This document shows, in pieces, positions 16,942 through 25,277 of a stretch of DNA of 64,000 nt (position 1 is the first letter of the stretch; each line of letters starts with the position of its first letter). Below the pieces are notes generated by a model that saw nothing but the letters and a program-made list of their open reading frames with translations, ran no database searches and was not told the origin of the DNA. The DNA comes from Pseudophaeobacter sp. EL27 (GTDB taxonomy: Bacteria; Pseudomonadota; Alphaproteobacteria; Rhodobacterales; Rhodobacteraceae): contig NZ_OMPQ01000005.1 of the NCBI RefSeq assembly GCF_900313025.1, positions 124,001-188,000 of the forward strand. Direction: 5' to 3'. Position numbers and translations under genes: made by a program.

Positions 16942-17688
16942 ATGCTGCACCTTGTTTTTCATGCCTGCATCATTGCCGTTCTCACGGCTCTGACCCAACT
17001 GGGCGGCATCGCCTGGGCCCTGTCACGGCTGTTTCGCTATCCTCTCCCGATTTTTGCGCTGCTCTATACCGGGCTGAGCCTCGCGGCGATTTGGCTGGCA
17101 CCGCTGAGCGGTAGAACCGCGCTCTCCTGCTTTGAACGCGGCCCCCTGCAGGTGCAGTCCTGGTTCTACTGCGCCACCAACCGCACCTATGTCACGCCTG
17201 AGCTCAAGACCGTGCTGGAAGACGCAGCAGAGCGGGTGAGAGAGGACTACCCCGGCACCCAGACGCTGGTTTTGGATGCCAATTTCCCCTTCCTCACCGG
17301 CTTCCCGCTGCTGCCGCATATGTCCCATGACGATGGCGAGAAGGTCGATCTTGCTTTCTATTATGCGGATGCAGAAGGGTTGTTTTTCCCGAACCAAGTG
17401 CGCAGCCCGATTGGCTACTTCGCCTTTGAAGACGGGCCAACGAACTGCCCGGACACCTTGCTGTCCCTACGGTGGGATCTGGACGGGTTGCAATCTCTAT
17501 GGAAAACCTTTGAGTTGGAGTCGCAGCGCAATCGATTGCTCGTCGAGATCCTGGCGCGTGACCCGCGCGTGGCCAAGATTTTTATCGAGCCGCATCTCAA
17601 GCAATCCTTGGGGCTGAGCAGTGACAAGATCCGGTTTCAGGGCTGTCGCGCCGCCCGCCACGACGACCACATCCACCTTCAGCTCTAA
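16942..17688 (+). CDS. membrane-anchored MepA-like (LAS-type) peptidase, predicted
   Basis: A 248-aa protein with two N-terminal membrane helices (about residues 2-24 and 30-50) and a soluble domain. The soluble part carries SHDDGEKVD (an H-x6-D pair) near residue 131 and ends RHDDHIHLQL. These match the zinc ligands of the LAS metallopeptidases, and the last motif closely resembles the HDDHFH of penicillin-insensitive murein endopeptidase MepA. A role in peptidoglycan cleavage at the membrane is inferred. The start is uncertain (TTG codons at 16882 and 16927 are in frame). The gene overlaps ispE by 4 bp, tail to tail. Confidence 0.72.
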   Translation: MLHLVFHACIIAVLTALTQLGGIAWALSRLFRYPLPIFALLYTGLSLAAIWLAPLSGRTALSCFERGPLQVQSWFYCATNRTYVTPELKTVLEDAAERVREDYPGTQTLVLDANFPFLTGFPLLPHMSHDDGEKVDLAFYYADAEGLFFPNQVRSPIGYFAFEDGPTNCPDTLLSLRWDLDGLQSLWKTFELESQRNRLLVEILARDPRVAKIFIEPHLKQSLGLSSDKIRFQGCRAARHDDHIHLQL

Positions 17689-18506
17689 CGCAGGGTGACC
17701 GCCCGGATCCACCAATCGGGATGCTCAGCGCCGATCTCATAGGCCGCCATATGGGCCGCCTTTAGGGTTGGGTAGAGCGCAAAGCAGGTGGCGCCAGACC
17801 CGGACATCCGCGCCAGTAACGCCCCCTTGCTGGCCCCCAGATCGCTCAGCACCCGGTCGATTTCAGGTGCTGCGACACGCGCCGGCTCTTCCAAATCGTT
17901 GCGTTGATCTGCCAACCAGAAATAGCAGTCGCTGACACTTTTGAAAGGCGGAATTTCATCCGGCATCGGCGCATTGTCACGGCTTTGCAGACCGGAAAAC
18001 ACCGCACCCGTCGGCACATGGCAACCGGGGTTGACCAGGAGCGCTGGCAGCTCCGGCAATTCGATCGGGGTGAGCAATTCGCCAATGCCCTGCATACGCG
18101 CAGCGCGGGCCACCATACAGACCGGCAGGTCAGCGCCCAGCGACAGGGGCAGATCCGTGGGCACAGTCAGCCCCTCTGCCGTCAGAGCATTCAGCACAGC
18201 CGCCGCATCAGAAGACCCGCCGCCAATGCCCGCGCCGTGAGGCAGCTGTTTGTTCAGTTCAATCGCGCCAGACCAGCCCACACCCTGGGCGGCCTGCCAA
18301 ATCAGGTTGCGCGCATCCTGTGGCACACCTGCGGCAAAGGGGCCGCTGAGGTCGATCCGCATCTCGGGGCCGGCTGTCAGCTGTAAGCCATCGCCAAGAT
18401 CGGCAAAGGCAACCAGTGAATCCAGCAGATGGTAGCCATCCGCGCGCTGGCCGGTGACATGCAGGGTCAGGTTGATTTTGGCAGGCGCAAAGACCTCAAT
18501 CGCCAT
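17685..18506 (-). CDS. ispE: 4-diphosphocytidyl-2-C-methyl-D-erythritol kinase
   Basis: GHMP kinase of the MEP pathway that phosphorylates CDP-methylerythritol with ATP. 273 aa from ATG 18506 (MAIEVFAPAKINLTLHV). Motifs: PAKINLTL at the N-terminus, the ATP-binding LPHGAGIGGGSSDAA near residue 90, and MSGSGATCFA near 245. The start overlaps the end of the upstream TPR gene by 11 bp on the same strand, so they are co-expressed. A longer in-frame extension to 18701 lies inside the TPR gene and is rejected. Confidence 0.96.
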   Translation of the reverse strand: MAIEVFAPAKINLTLHVTGQRADGYHLLDSLVAFADLGDGLQLTAGPEMRIDLSGPFAAGVPQDARNLIWQAAQGVGWSGAIELNKQLPHGAGIGGGSSDAAAVLNALTAEGLTVPTDLPLSLGADLPVCMVARAARMQGIGELLTPIELPELPALLVNPGCHVPTGAVFSGLQSRDNAPMPDEIPPFKSVSDCYFWLADQRNDLEEPARVAAPEIDRVLSDLGASKGALLARMSGSGATCFALYPTLKAAHMAAYEIGAEHPDWWIRAVTLR

Positions 18507-20238
18507 TGGCCACCTGCAAAGGCGCCGAGCCTTCCTGCTCGAGCACTGCATCGAGGCCCAGCTCCAGCTTACTGCGGATGCGATCCGGATCCGCCTCGCC
18601 GTCGCCTTCACCGGATTTGATAAAGGACAGCGCCCGTTTCCACTGGAACTCAGCCTCACGCAACCGGCCCACAGCCCAATAGACATCGCCCAGGTGATCA
18701 TTGACCACCGGGTCGATTGGCATCAATTCCACCGCGCGCTCCATAGGACCCACGGCATCGGCGTAACGGCCCAGCCGGTAGAAAACCCAGCCCAGACTGT
18801 CGATGATATAGCCAGAATTTGGCTGTGCCGCGACCGCGCGTTCAATCATCCCCAGGGCCTCGTCCAGTTTCTCCGGCGTATCCTCTTTTTCGATCAGAGA
18901 ATAGCCAAGATAGTTCAGCACCTGCGGGCTGTTGGGACGCAATTCCAGCGAGGCCCGGAAATCGGCCTCAGCCTTGGGCCAGTCTTTAAGCCGTTCGTGA
19001 GAGATGCCACGGGCGTAATGCAGGAACCAGCGACTGCCCGAATCCTCTGCCATATGGGACAGCGCAGAATCATAGGCGGAAATGGCCCCCGCGTAGTCCT
19101 CCTGCTGGCGCAACAGATCGCCCAGGCTGATCGAGATCTGAGGCAGGGTTGGGAAATCCCCTACCAATTGCTCCAGTACTTCGGCAGCGGCGTCCGGTTT
19201 CGCAGCCCGGCGCAGCGCCTCGGCGCGACCCATTTCGGCGGCGTAATATTCTGGGTGGTCGCTAGACACCTGTTTGTAGGTGGCAATCGACAACTCATAC
19301 CGTCCCAGCTGATCCAACAGCTCGGCGCTGAGCAGCACCGCGTCCACATGTTGCGGGCTGAGCGCGGAAGCTACGCGGGCATACATCAGGACAAAATCAT
19401 TGGCAGCCTCACCGTTCATCACCGCCGCCAGCGTAAAGAAGACCTCGGCAATCCCATCACGGGCAGTGCTGGCAATGGAAAAGCCCAGCGCCTCCTCCGC
19501 CTCCAGACGGCTGCGGATGTCATCAAGGGCGGGATCACTGCCTGAGCCAAAGCTGTCATTCAGCGTGGCCAGGGCCATATCAAATTCGCCCAGCTGCGAT
19601 TGGATTTCGATCCGGGCCAGCGCCGAGCGGCGCGACAACCGGGTGAGCTGCCCGTCATTTTCCGCAAACAGCGCCTCGGCGCCGCCGTAGTTCCCCGCCG
19701 AGGCCAGCGCCAGCGCCTTGTGATAGGCAGCAAAGGGGCGCAGCGCCTCCTCTTCACCGATGCGATCAAAAACCACGATTGCCTTGTCGACAGATCCAAT
19801 GCCCATCTGCGCCCAGGCCTCTAGCAGGCCATCGACCAGCGGGTGAATCTGGCGGGTTTCCATATCACGATCCAGGATGGCCTGAAAATCCTCAGACAGC
19901 GCAAAGCCACCGGCCATCACGATATTGGCCGCCTGACTGCGCGCATCGCTCTGCCAGAGCCGTTCGGCCACCGGGATTGCCTTTTTCATCTGTCCCTGCG
20001 CCAGTTGGGCAAAGACCACATTTTCCATCAGCAGCGGGTTGGAAGGGTCACGCACCAAGGCGCGGGTATAATACTCCGCAGCAGTGGAAAAATCGCTCTC
20101 AAAAGTGGCAGCCCGCCCCGCCAGATAGGACCCGGCCAGGCCATCAGCCGAGGCGCTCTGGGCGGTTGCAAAAGTTCCTGATGCTGAAAAGGCAACCAAG
20201 GCCAGCGCCGTAAGGCTGCGGGAATGTAAAATCGGCAC
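18496..20238 (-). CDS. exported tetratricopeptide-repeat protein
   Basis: A 580-aa protein with a signal peptide (about residues 1-26, cleavage near ATA-QS) and many tetratricopeptide repeats through residue 550, for example AAEYYTRALVRDPSNPLLMEN and the tandem units around 400-520. TPR arrays are protein-binding scaffolds; the partner is unknown. It is the first gene of a unit with ispE (11-bp overlap). From memory this TPR-ispE pair is conserved in Rhodobacteraceae. Confidence 0.9.
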   Translation of the reverse strand: MPILHSRSLTALALVAFSASGTFATAQSASADGLAGSYLAGRAATFESDFSTAAEYYTRALVRDPSNPLLMENVVFAQLAQGQMKKAIPVAERLWQSDARSQAANIVMAGGFALSEDFQAILDRDMETRQIHPLVDGLLEAWAQMGIGSVDKAIVVFDRIGEEEALRPFAAYHKALALASAGNYGGAEALFAENDGQLTRLSRRSALARIEIQSQLGEFDMALATLNDSFGSGSDPALDDIRSRLEAEEALGFSIASTARDGIAEVFFTLAAVMNGEAANDFVLMYARVASALSPQHVDAVLLSAELLDQLGRYELSIATYKQVSSDHPEYYAAEMGRAEALRRAAKPDAAAEVLEQLVGDFPTLPQISISLGDLLRQQEDYAGAISAYDSALSHMAEDSGSRWFLHYARGISHERLKDWPKAEADFRASLELRPNSPQVLNYLGYSLIEKEDTPEKLDEALGMIERAVAAQPNSGYIIDSLGWVFYRLGRYADAVGPMERAVELMPIDPVVNDHLGDVYWAVGRLREAEFQWKRALSFIKSGEGDGEADPDRIRSKLELGLDAVLEQEGSAPLQVANGD

Positions 20239-20307
20239 CTGGAGTTCTCCTCTGCGTGTGCGGCTCGCTCAAACCGAATCGTAGTGCGGGACCAGGTGAC
20301 ACGCAAT

Positions 20308-20392
20308 GGGGCGACCCGAAGGCCGCCCCAATTTTACGTGATTTCCATAGGCGCTCAGCAACATAGGCATGCTATTGCCTGTTTTGTTGCTG
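20308..20392. other. structured intergenic region downstream of ETF-QO
   Basis: Two hairpins lie between the ETF-QO stop and the TPR gene. Read on the minus strand, 20308-20329 forms a 9-bp stem closed by a UUCG tetraloop, without a U tract. At 20356-20392 a nested dyad pairs CAGCAAC with GTTGCTG around an inner AGGCA/TGCCT stem. Either could stabilise or end the ETF-QO transcript; an RNA gene cannot be excluded. Confidence 0.4.
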
Positions 20393-20410
20393 ATTTTGCA
20401 GCCTTTGGGC

Positions 20411-22060
20411 TTACATGTTCGGATAGTTCGGACCATCGCCGCCCTGGGGGGTGGTCCAGGTGATATTTTGGCTTGGGTCTTTGATATCGCAAGTCTTGCA
20501 GTGCACGCAGTTCTGGAAGTTGACCACAAATTCCGGCTTACCGTCTTTTTCAACCACCTCGTAGACGCCTGCTGGGCAGTAGCGCTGCGCCGGTTCATTG
20601 AATTTCGGCAGGTTGGTCGAAATCGGCAAGTTCGGATCCGCAAGGCGCAGGTGGCAGGGCTGGCTTTCCTCGTGGTTGGTCGCGGCAAAAGACACATTGG
20701 TCAGGCGATCAAAGGACAGCACCCCGTCTGGCTTGGGGTAATCGATCTCTTTGTGCTTGCTGGCGTCCTCGGTCGACTCGGCATCGTTTTTACCGTGCTT
20801 GAGGGTGCCAAAGAGCGACAGGCCAAAGAGCGTGTTGGTCCACATATCCAGACCACCCAGGGCCAGCGAAGGCAGCAGGCCCCACTTGGACCACATCGGT
20901 TTTACGTTGCGCACCTTCTTGAGGTCTTTGCCGATGTCGCCATCGCGCACGGCAGTTTCATACTCGGACAGTTCATCGCCGGAACGTTCCGTCTGGATTG
21001 CCGCATAGGCGGCCTCGGCTGCGGATTTGCCCGACAGCATGGCGTTGTGGTTGCCCTTGATGCGCGGCACGTTGACCATACCGGCAGAGCAGCCCAGCAG
21101 CGCCACACCGGGGGCGACCAGCTTGGGCATCGACTGATAGCCACCTTCGGTGATGGCGCGGGCGCCGTAAGCGACGCGTTTGCCGCCTTTCAGCAGCTCG
21201 GCCACCATCGGGTGGTGCTTGAAGCGCTGGAATTCCATGTAGGGGTAGAGATGAGGGTTCTTGTAGTTCAGGTGAACCACAAAACCGACGTAAACCTGAT
21301 TGTTTTCCAAGTGATAGATAAAGGAACCACCCCCAGCATTGGAGTTCAGCGGCCAGCCCATGGTGTGGGTGACAGTGCCCTCTTTGTGCTTGGCAGGATC
21401 GATCTCCCAGATCTCTTTCATGCCAACGCCGTATTTCTGCACGTCCTTGCCGGCCTGCAGATCATATTTGGCAATGACCTCTTTCGACAGCGAGCCACGC
21501 ACACCTTCCGACAGGAAGACGTATTTGCCGTGCAGCTCCATGCCTGGCTCGGTGTTGGGACCATATGAGCCGTCTTCTTCGAGACCAAAGACACCGGCAA
21601 CCACGCCTTTGACTTCGCCTTTGTCGCCGTAAACCAGCTCTGAGCAGGACATGCCGGGGAAGATTTCAACACCCAGTTCCTCGGCCTGTTCCGCCATCCA
21701 GCGGCAGACATTGCCCATCGAGACAATGTAGTTGCCGTGGTTGTTCATCAACGGCGGCATGGGGAGGTTGGGAACGCGGATTTCGCCCGCTTCGCCCAGC
21801 ATGTAGAAGTTGTCTTCCTTGACTTCGGTGTTCAGTGGCGCGCCTTTTTCCTTCCAGTCGGGGATCAGCGCATCCAGACCACAGGGGTCCAGAACCGCGC
21901 CGGACAGGATATGGGCGCCCACTTCGGAGCCTTTTTCCAGAACCACGACCTCAAGGTCGGCATCCAGCTGTTTCAGACGGATCGCGGCAGACAGACCGGC
22001 GGGGCCAGCCCCAACGATCACTACGTCATATTCCATCGTTTCGCGTTCGATCTCGGCCAT
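20411..22060 (-). CDS. etfD: electron transfer flavoprotein-ubiquinone oxidoreductase
   Basis: Inner-membrane FAD/[4Fe-4S] enzyme that passes electrons from ETF (fatty and amino acid dehydrogenases) to ubiquinone. 549 aa. The FAD motif VVIVGAGPAGLSAAIRL lies near residue 13, the central quinone-binding part follows, and the C-terminal ferredoxin-like cluster ligands are YCPAG and NCVHCKTCDI. The start at 22060 gives a normal N-terminus. It probably works with the acyl-CoA dehydrogenase at 33-35 kb through ETF, which is encoded elsewhere. soxR lies just upstream on the same strand, 172 bp away. Confidence 0.96.
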   Translation of the reverse strand: MAEIERETMEYDVVIVGAGPAGLSAAIRLKQLDADLEVVVLEKGSEVGAHILSGAVLDPCGLDALIPDWKEKGAPLNTEVKEDNFYMLGEAGEIRVPNLPMPPLMNNHGNYIVSMGNVCRWMAEQAEELGVEIFPGMSCSELVYGDKGEVKGVVAGVFGLEEDGSYGPNTEPGMELHGKYVFLSEGVRGSLSKEVIAKYDLQAGKDVQKYGVGMKEIWEIDPAKHKEGTVTHTMGWPLNSNAGGGSFIYHLENNQVYVGFVVHLNYKNPHLYPYMEFQRFKHHPMVAELLKGGKRVAYGARAITEGGYQSMPKLVAPGVALLGCSAGMVNVPRIKGNHNAMLSGKSAAEAAYAAIQTERSGDELSEYETAVRDGDIGKDLKKVRNVKPMWSKWGLLPSLALGGLDMWTNTLFGLSLFGTLKHGKNDAESTEDASKHKEIDYPKPDGVLSFDRLTNVSFAATNHEESQPCHLRLADPNLPISTNLPKFNEPAQRYCPAGVYEVVEKDGKPEFVVNFQNCVHCKTCDIKDPSQNITWTTPQGGDGPNYPNM

Positions 22061-22232
22061 AGAGCTGCTCCTTGGCTATTGTATTCGCTACCGGTCCCAT
22101 TGCTGGGGGCGAGCTGGGAGTAATTTTCTTTCGCGGTTGCTTAGCGTTTGGCAACATACAAGGTCAATCCAAACTCTGCGTTAGTTCCATCAGAACTGCG
22201 CTTTGCCGCAGGGCAAGGGTCATTTTCGCCGC

Positions 22233-22712
22233 TCAAGCCCCCTTTTCCGGCGCAGCAGCTGGTTCGGGACTGTCTCCCATCAGGTATCGCGGCCCCTTTC
22301 CCTTTTGGGCGGCCTGATCCTGCGGGTTATAAAGCGCGCATTTTGGCAAAGACAGGCAGCCACAGCCAATACAGCCATCCAGATTGTCCCGCATTTTCTC
22401 TAGAGTTTCGATTCGCGCATTCAGATGCTCCCTGAAACCGGTCGAAATCCGCGTCCAATCCTCGGGCGTAGGCGTACGACCGCCGGGCAGGGTTTTGAGG
22501 AAGCCGCGAATCTCCGGCAGGGAAAATCCAAACTTCTGCGCGATCATGATGAAGCTGAGGCGGCGGATATCAGCGCGGTGGAAACGGCGTTGGCCGCCTG
22601 CATTGCGCCAGGGCTCCAACAACCCCTGCGCCTCATAGTAGCGAATTGCCGAAACCGCGAGGCCCGAGCGCTCTGATAGGTAGCCAATCGCCACCCCTGC
22701 TGATTTGGCCAT
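22233..22712 (-). CDS. soxR: redox-sensitive transcriptional activator SoxR
   Basis: MerR-family regulator of 159 aa. The N-terminal helix-turn-helix YLSERSGLAVSAIRYYE is followed by a dimerisation helix and the [2Fe-2S] site CIGCGCLSLPKC (C-X2-C-X-C-X5-C) near residues 114-125, diagnostic of SoxR, which senses redox-cycling compounds. GGGGAG lies about 8 nt before the ATG. The divergent VOC gene has a MerR-type promoter with a 19-bp spacer, making it the likely direct target. The C-terminal tail after the cluster is longer than in E. coli. Confidence 0.94.
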   Translation of the reverse strand: MAKSAGVAIGYLSERSGLAVSAIRYYEAQGLLEPWRNAGGQRRFHRADIRRLSFIMIAQKFGFSLPEIRGFLKTLPGGRTPTPEDWTRISTGFREHLNARIETLEKMRDNLDGCIGCGCLSLPKCALYNPQDQAAQKGKGPRYLMGDSPEPAAAPEKGA

Positions 22713-22745
22713 TTTGACGGCTCCCCAAAAAAGTTCAGATTTATC

Positions 22746-22776
22746 TTGAGCTAAAGTTAGGTTTAGAAATTATCTT
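22746..22776 (+). promoter_or_regulatory. SoxR-type promoter with 19-bp spacer
   Basis: A -35 box TTGAGC (22746-22751) and -10 box TATCTT (22771-22776) are separated by exactly 19 bp, the over-long spacing typical of MerR-family-activated promoters. The dyad CTAAA-N6-TTTAG (22751-22766) lies between them. It points toward the VOC gene (start 22820) and sits in the soxR-VOC divergent gap. The dyad is not the enterobacterial SoxR consensus and is slightly off-centre. Confidence 0.65.
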
Positions 22777-22819
22777 AAGGCGACTCATACTCAAACGCCA
22801 AACAAAAAGGAGACGGCAA

Positions 22820-23203
22820 ATGAGCGCTATTTTGGAACATGCCAACATTACAGTCACCGATCCCAAAGCCACCGCAGCCTGGATGGCGGAAGTCTTTGGC
22901 TGGCACACCCGCTGGTCCGGGGCTTCGATCTACGACGGGTTCAGCCTGCATGTGGGCGGTACCGACAGCTATCTGGCGCTCTACAAGCCGCCAACCACGC
23001 CACGTGATCCTGGCAATAGCTATACAACCCGTGGCGGGCTAAACCATCTGGCCGTCGTCGTCACGGACATCAAAGCAACCGAGGCCGCAGTCCTGGCCGC
23101 CGGGTTCACCCCCACCAGCCATGCCGATTACGAACCTGGGCAGCGGTTTTACTTCAACGACAGCGACGGGATCGAATATGAGGTGGTGCAATATGATGAT
23201 TGA
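22820..23203 (+). CDS. VOC family (glyoxalase-like) protein
   Basis: A 127-aa vicinal-oxygen-chelate fold protein: HANITVTD at the N-terminus, GLNHLAVVVTD in the middle and DGIEYEVVQYDD at the end, carrying candidate metal ligands (His 8, His near 76, Glu in IEYEVV). Family members are glyoxalases, dioxygenases or antibiotic-binding resistance proteins. GGAGA precedes the ATG. Divergence from soxR, with a MerR-type promoter, suggests induction by redox-active compounds and hence a protective role; this is inferred. Confidence 0.88.
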   Translation: MSAILEHANITVTDPKATAAWMAEVFGWHTRWSGASIYDGFSLHVGGTDSYLALYKPPTTPRDPGNSYTTRGGLNHLAVVVTDIKATEAAVLAAGFTPTSHADYEPGQRFYFNDSDGIEYEVVQYDD

Positions 23204-23376
23204 TATTCTCTGGCAGGCCGACCTGCCCAACCTCCCCGACCACGGCATTTTTCCGCGCAAGCCGACAACAAAACCCGCAAAAACCGCCGATTGAGTGAAT
23301 TTGCCTGTGGAGAGCTTGCTCCGCCCCCTTGAAATTTGTGCCCAGATTGGGTCAGGTAAATGCCAACACAAAAGAC

Positions 23377-23407
23377 GAGCCCCGCTACAGCGTTTGTGGC
23401 GGGGCTC
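23377..23407. other. hairpin upstream of greA
   Basis: Perfect 9-bp stem GAGCCCCGC/GCGGGGCTC with a 13-nt loop, about 70 nt before the greA start. On the minus strand GTCTTTTGTG follows it; on the plus strand there is no T tract. It may be a greA leader structure or a weak terminator for the VOC transcript. The stretch 23204-23477 holds no other feature I can support. Confidence 0.4.
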
Positions 23408-23477
23408 TGCCTTTGGCAAGATCGACGCATACCAACATAAGAGCTACCCTGTTAGCCAAACGACCTGGACCCTAGAT

Positions 23478-23948
23478 ATGGAAAAGATCCCAATGACTTC
23501 TGCGGGTCACACCGCACTCGAAGCTGAGCTCAAGAACCTGAAATCGGTGGAGCGCCCAACGATTATCAAAGCCATCGCCGAAGCCCGTGAGCTGGGCGAT
23601 CTGTCGGAAAACGCCGAATACCATTCAGCCCGCGAAAAACAGTCCTTCATCGAGGGCCGTATCAAAGAGCTGGAAGGAATTTTGAGCCTCGCGGATGTGA
23701 TCGATCCGGCCAAACTCTCTGGCTCGGTCAAATTTGGCGCCAAGGTCACATTGGTTGACGAAGACACCGATGAGGAAAAAACCTGGCAGATCGTTGGCGA
23801 ACATGAGGCCAATGTCGAGGCTGGTTTGCTGAACATCAAATCTCCCATTGCCCGTGCCCTGATTGGCAAGGAAGAAGGCGACAGCGTCGAGGTCCGCACC
23901 CCCGGTGGCGTGCGCGGTTACGAGATCCTGACCATCCTTTTCGGCTAG
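23478..23948 (+). CDS. greA: transcription elongation factor GreA
   Basis: Binds the RNA polymerase secondary channel and stimulates cleavage of backtracked RNA. 156 aa from [11 protein letters not shown]. The N-terminal antiparallel coiled coil (about residues 10-75) has at its tip [13 protein letters not shown] with the conserved acidic D/E pair, followed by an FKBP-like C-terminal domain ending [10 protein letters not shown]. The frame is open 61 codons upstream but that part is not GreA-like. Downstream is a Roseobacter membrane protein. Confidence 0.96.
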   Translation: MEKIPMTSAGHTALEAELKNLKSVERPTIIKAIAEARELGDLSENAEYHSAREKQSFIEGRIKELEGILSLADVIDPAKLSGSVKFGAKVTLVDEDTDEEKTWQIVGEHEANVEAGLLNIKSPIARALIGKEEGDSVEVRTPGGVRGYEILTILFG

Positions 23949-24064
23949 GGGCACAACAGGGCAGGAGCACCCCGGCAGGGTTCCTCTTGCCTCTGCCCCC
24001 GAAACCGTTAGCCTTGTATAAACGCACTAGAATTTAGTTCCAGCTTCGGATTGCGAGCCTGCCT

Positions 24065-25129
24065 ATGACTGCCCAGGATGCCTCCAAACGCCCGTCCCCG
24101 CTTGCCGGGCAGGGCATCAAATCAGCGCAGTCTCACCCTGGCCAAGCGACGTCAGGCCAAGTGAGTTCCAGCCCGTCGGATGCCGGAATGGGCAGTGCCG
24201 AAATGGTGGCGATCCTGCTCTCGGCGCTTTGGCTATTGGTGGTGCTGACACTATTCCTATTGGCCCCGGCGGACCAGGGCATTGCCCACTGGACGCCAAC
24301 CGTACTGACGGTACTGGCCATTGTGATGCCTCTGGTGATGATTTGGGTGGGCACCTCGGCGCTGCGCTCGGCCCGGGTGATGCGCAGTGAAAGCCAACGC
24401 CTGCAGGCAGCGATCGACAGCCTGCGCCATAGCTACCTCACCCATGTGCAACAGACCCAGGCCGCAGGTGAGCCAACGGTGAGTCAGAAACTGGAAGAAA
24501 TCGCCGAGGCTGCCCGCAAGACCGAAACCGCCCTGGCCACCTTCCAGAGCAGCCGCCACGCTCCGGCCCGCCCCGCCATCCCGGCAGAAGCCACCAAACT
24601 GGCAACCGAAGATCAGGGCAGTCTGGCGCTTGGCACCTCTGCCGAGGATATGGCCGCACCTCTGCCCGCAGAGCAGTTCATCCGGGCGCTGAACTTCCCC
24701 GAGACCGCAGAAGACGAAGATGGGTTCACTGCCCTGCGTGCTGCGCTCAAGGACCGTAAGGCAGCCCAGGTGGTGCAGGCGGCACAGGATGTGCTGACCC
24801 TGCTGAGCCAGGACGGCATCTATATGGATGATCTGCGCCCTGACATGGCTCGTCCCGAGATCTGGCGGCAATTTGCCCAGGGCACCCGTGGCCGTGCTGT
24901 GGCCGCATTAGGCGGAGTGCGTGATCGCACCTCGCTGGCGCTGACCTCGGCGCGGATGAAGCAGGATCCAATTTTCCGCGATGCGGCGCATCATTTCTTG
25001 CGCCGGTTTGACAAGATGTTTGCCGAGTTCGAAACCGAGGCCAGTGACGGAGAGATCACTGCCCTGGGAGATACCCGTACCGCGCGCGCCTTCATGCTGT
25101 TGGGGCGGGTTGCGGGAACTTTCGACTAG
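24065..25129 (+). CDS. hypothetical membrane protein
   Basis: A 354-aa protein I do not recognise. It has a Ser/Gln/Gly-rich N-terminal tail (residues 1-45), two membrane helices (about 47-68 and 78-96), a coiled-coil stretch (about 100-165) and a helical C-terminal domain (about 195-354) that includes DRKAAQVVQAAQDVLTLLSQ and HHFLRRFDKMFAEFE. The layout suggests a cytoplasmic domain held at the inner membrane. It lies 116 bp after greA and is convergent with moeA across a dyad repeat (25150-25266). Confidence 0.8.
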   Translation: MTAQDASKRPSPLAGQGIKSAQSHPGQATSGQVSSSPSDAGMGSAEMVAILLSALWLLVVLTLFLLAPADQGIAHWTPTVLTVLAIVMPLVMIWVGTSALRSARVMRSESQRLQAAIDSLRHSYLTHVQQTQAAGEPTVSQKLEEIAEAARKTETALATFQSSRHAPARPAIPAEATKLATEDQGSLALGTSAEDMAAPLPAEQFIRALNFPETAEDEDGFTALRAALKDRKAAQVVQAAQDVLTLLSQDGIYMDDLRPDMARPEIWRQFAQGTRGRAVAALGGVRDRTSLALTSARMKQDPIFRDAAHHFLRRFDKMFAEFETEASDGEITALGDTRTARAFMLLGRVAGTFD

Positions 25130-25149
25130 CTCTCCCGCCAATCTACAAA

Positions 25150-25266
25150 GGGGGCTTTGCCCCCTCGCGCCACAGGCGCTCACCCCCAGGATATTTTGGG
25201 CCAAATGAAATCTAACCCTCTCTTCATTTGGCTCTAAATATCCCGGAGCGCGAGGCAGAGCCTCGC
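25150..25266. repeat. intergenic dyad repeat between convergent genes
   Basis: Three nested or adjacent palindromes: GGGGGC/GCCCCC (25150-25164), a 22-bp imperfect inverted repeat (25188-25209 with 25223-25244; arms GGATATTT-N4-CCAAATGAA and its complement), and GCGAGG/CCTCGC (25250-25266). It lies between the stops of the 24065-25129 gene and moeA. I recall the GGGATATTT...GCCAAATGAA sequence from many Roseobacter intergenic regions, which suggests a dispersed repeat acting as a bidirectional terminator; that recollection needs a genome search. Confidence 0.7.
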
Positions 25267-25277
25267 ATCAGGCTCCT

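Noticed and set aside
23193-23294. 33-codon frame overlapping the end of the VOC gene
   Set aside because: It starts in the VOC stop region and could be coupled, but no ribosome binding site or conservation can be seen; not called.
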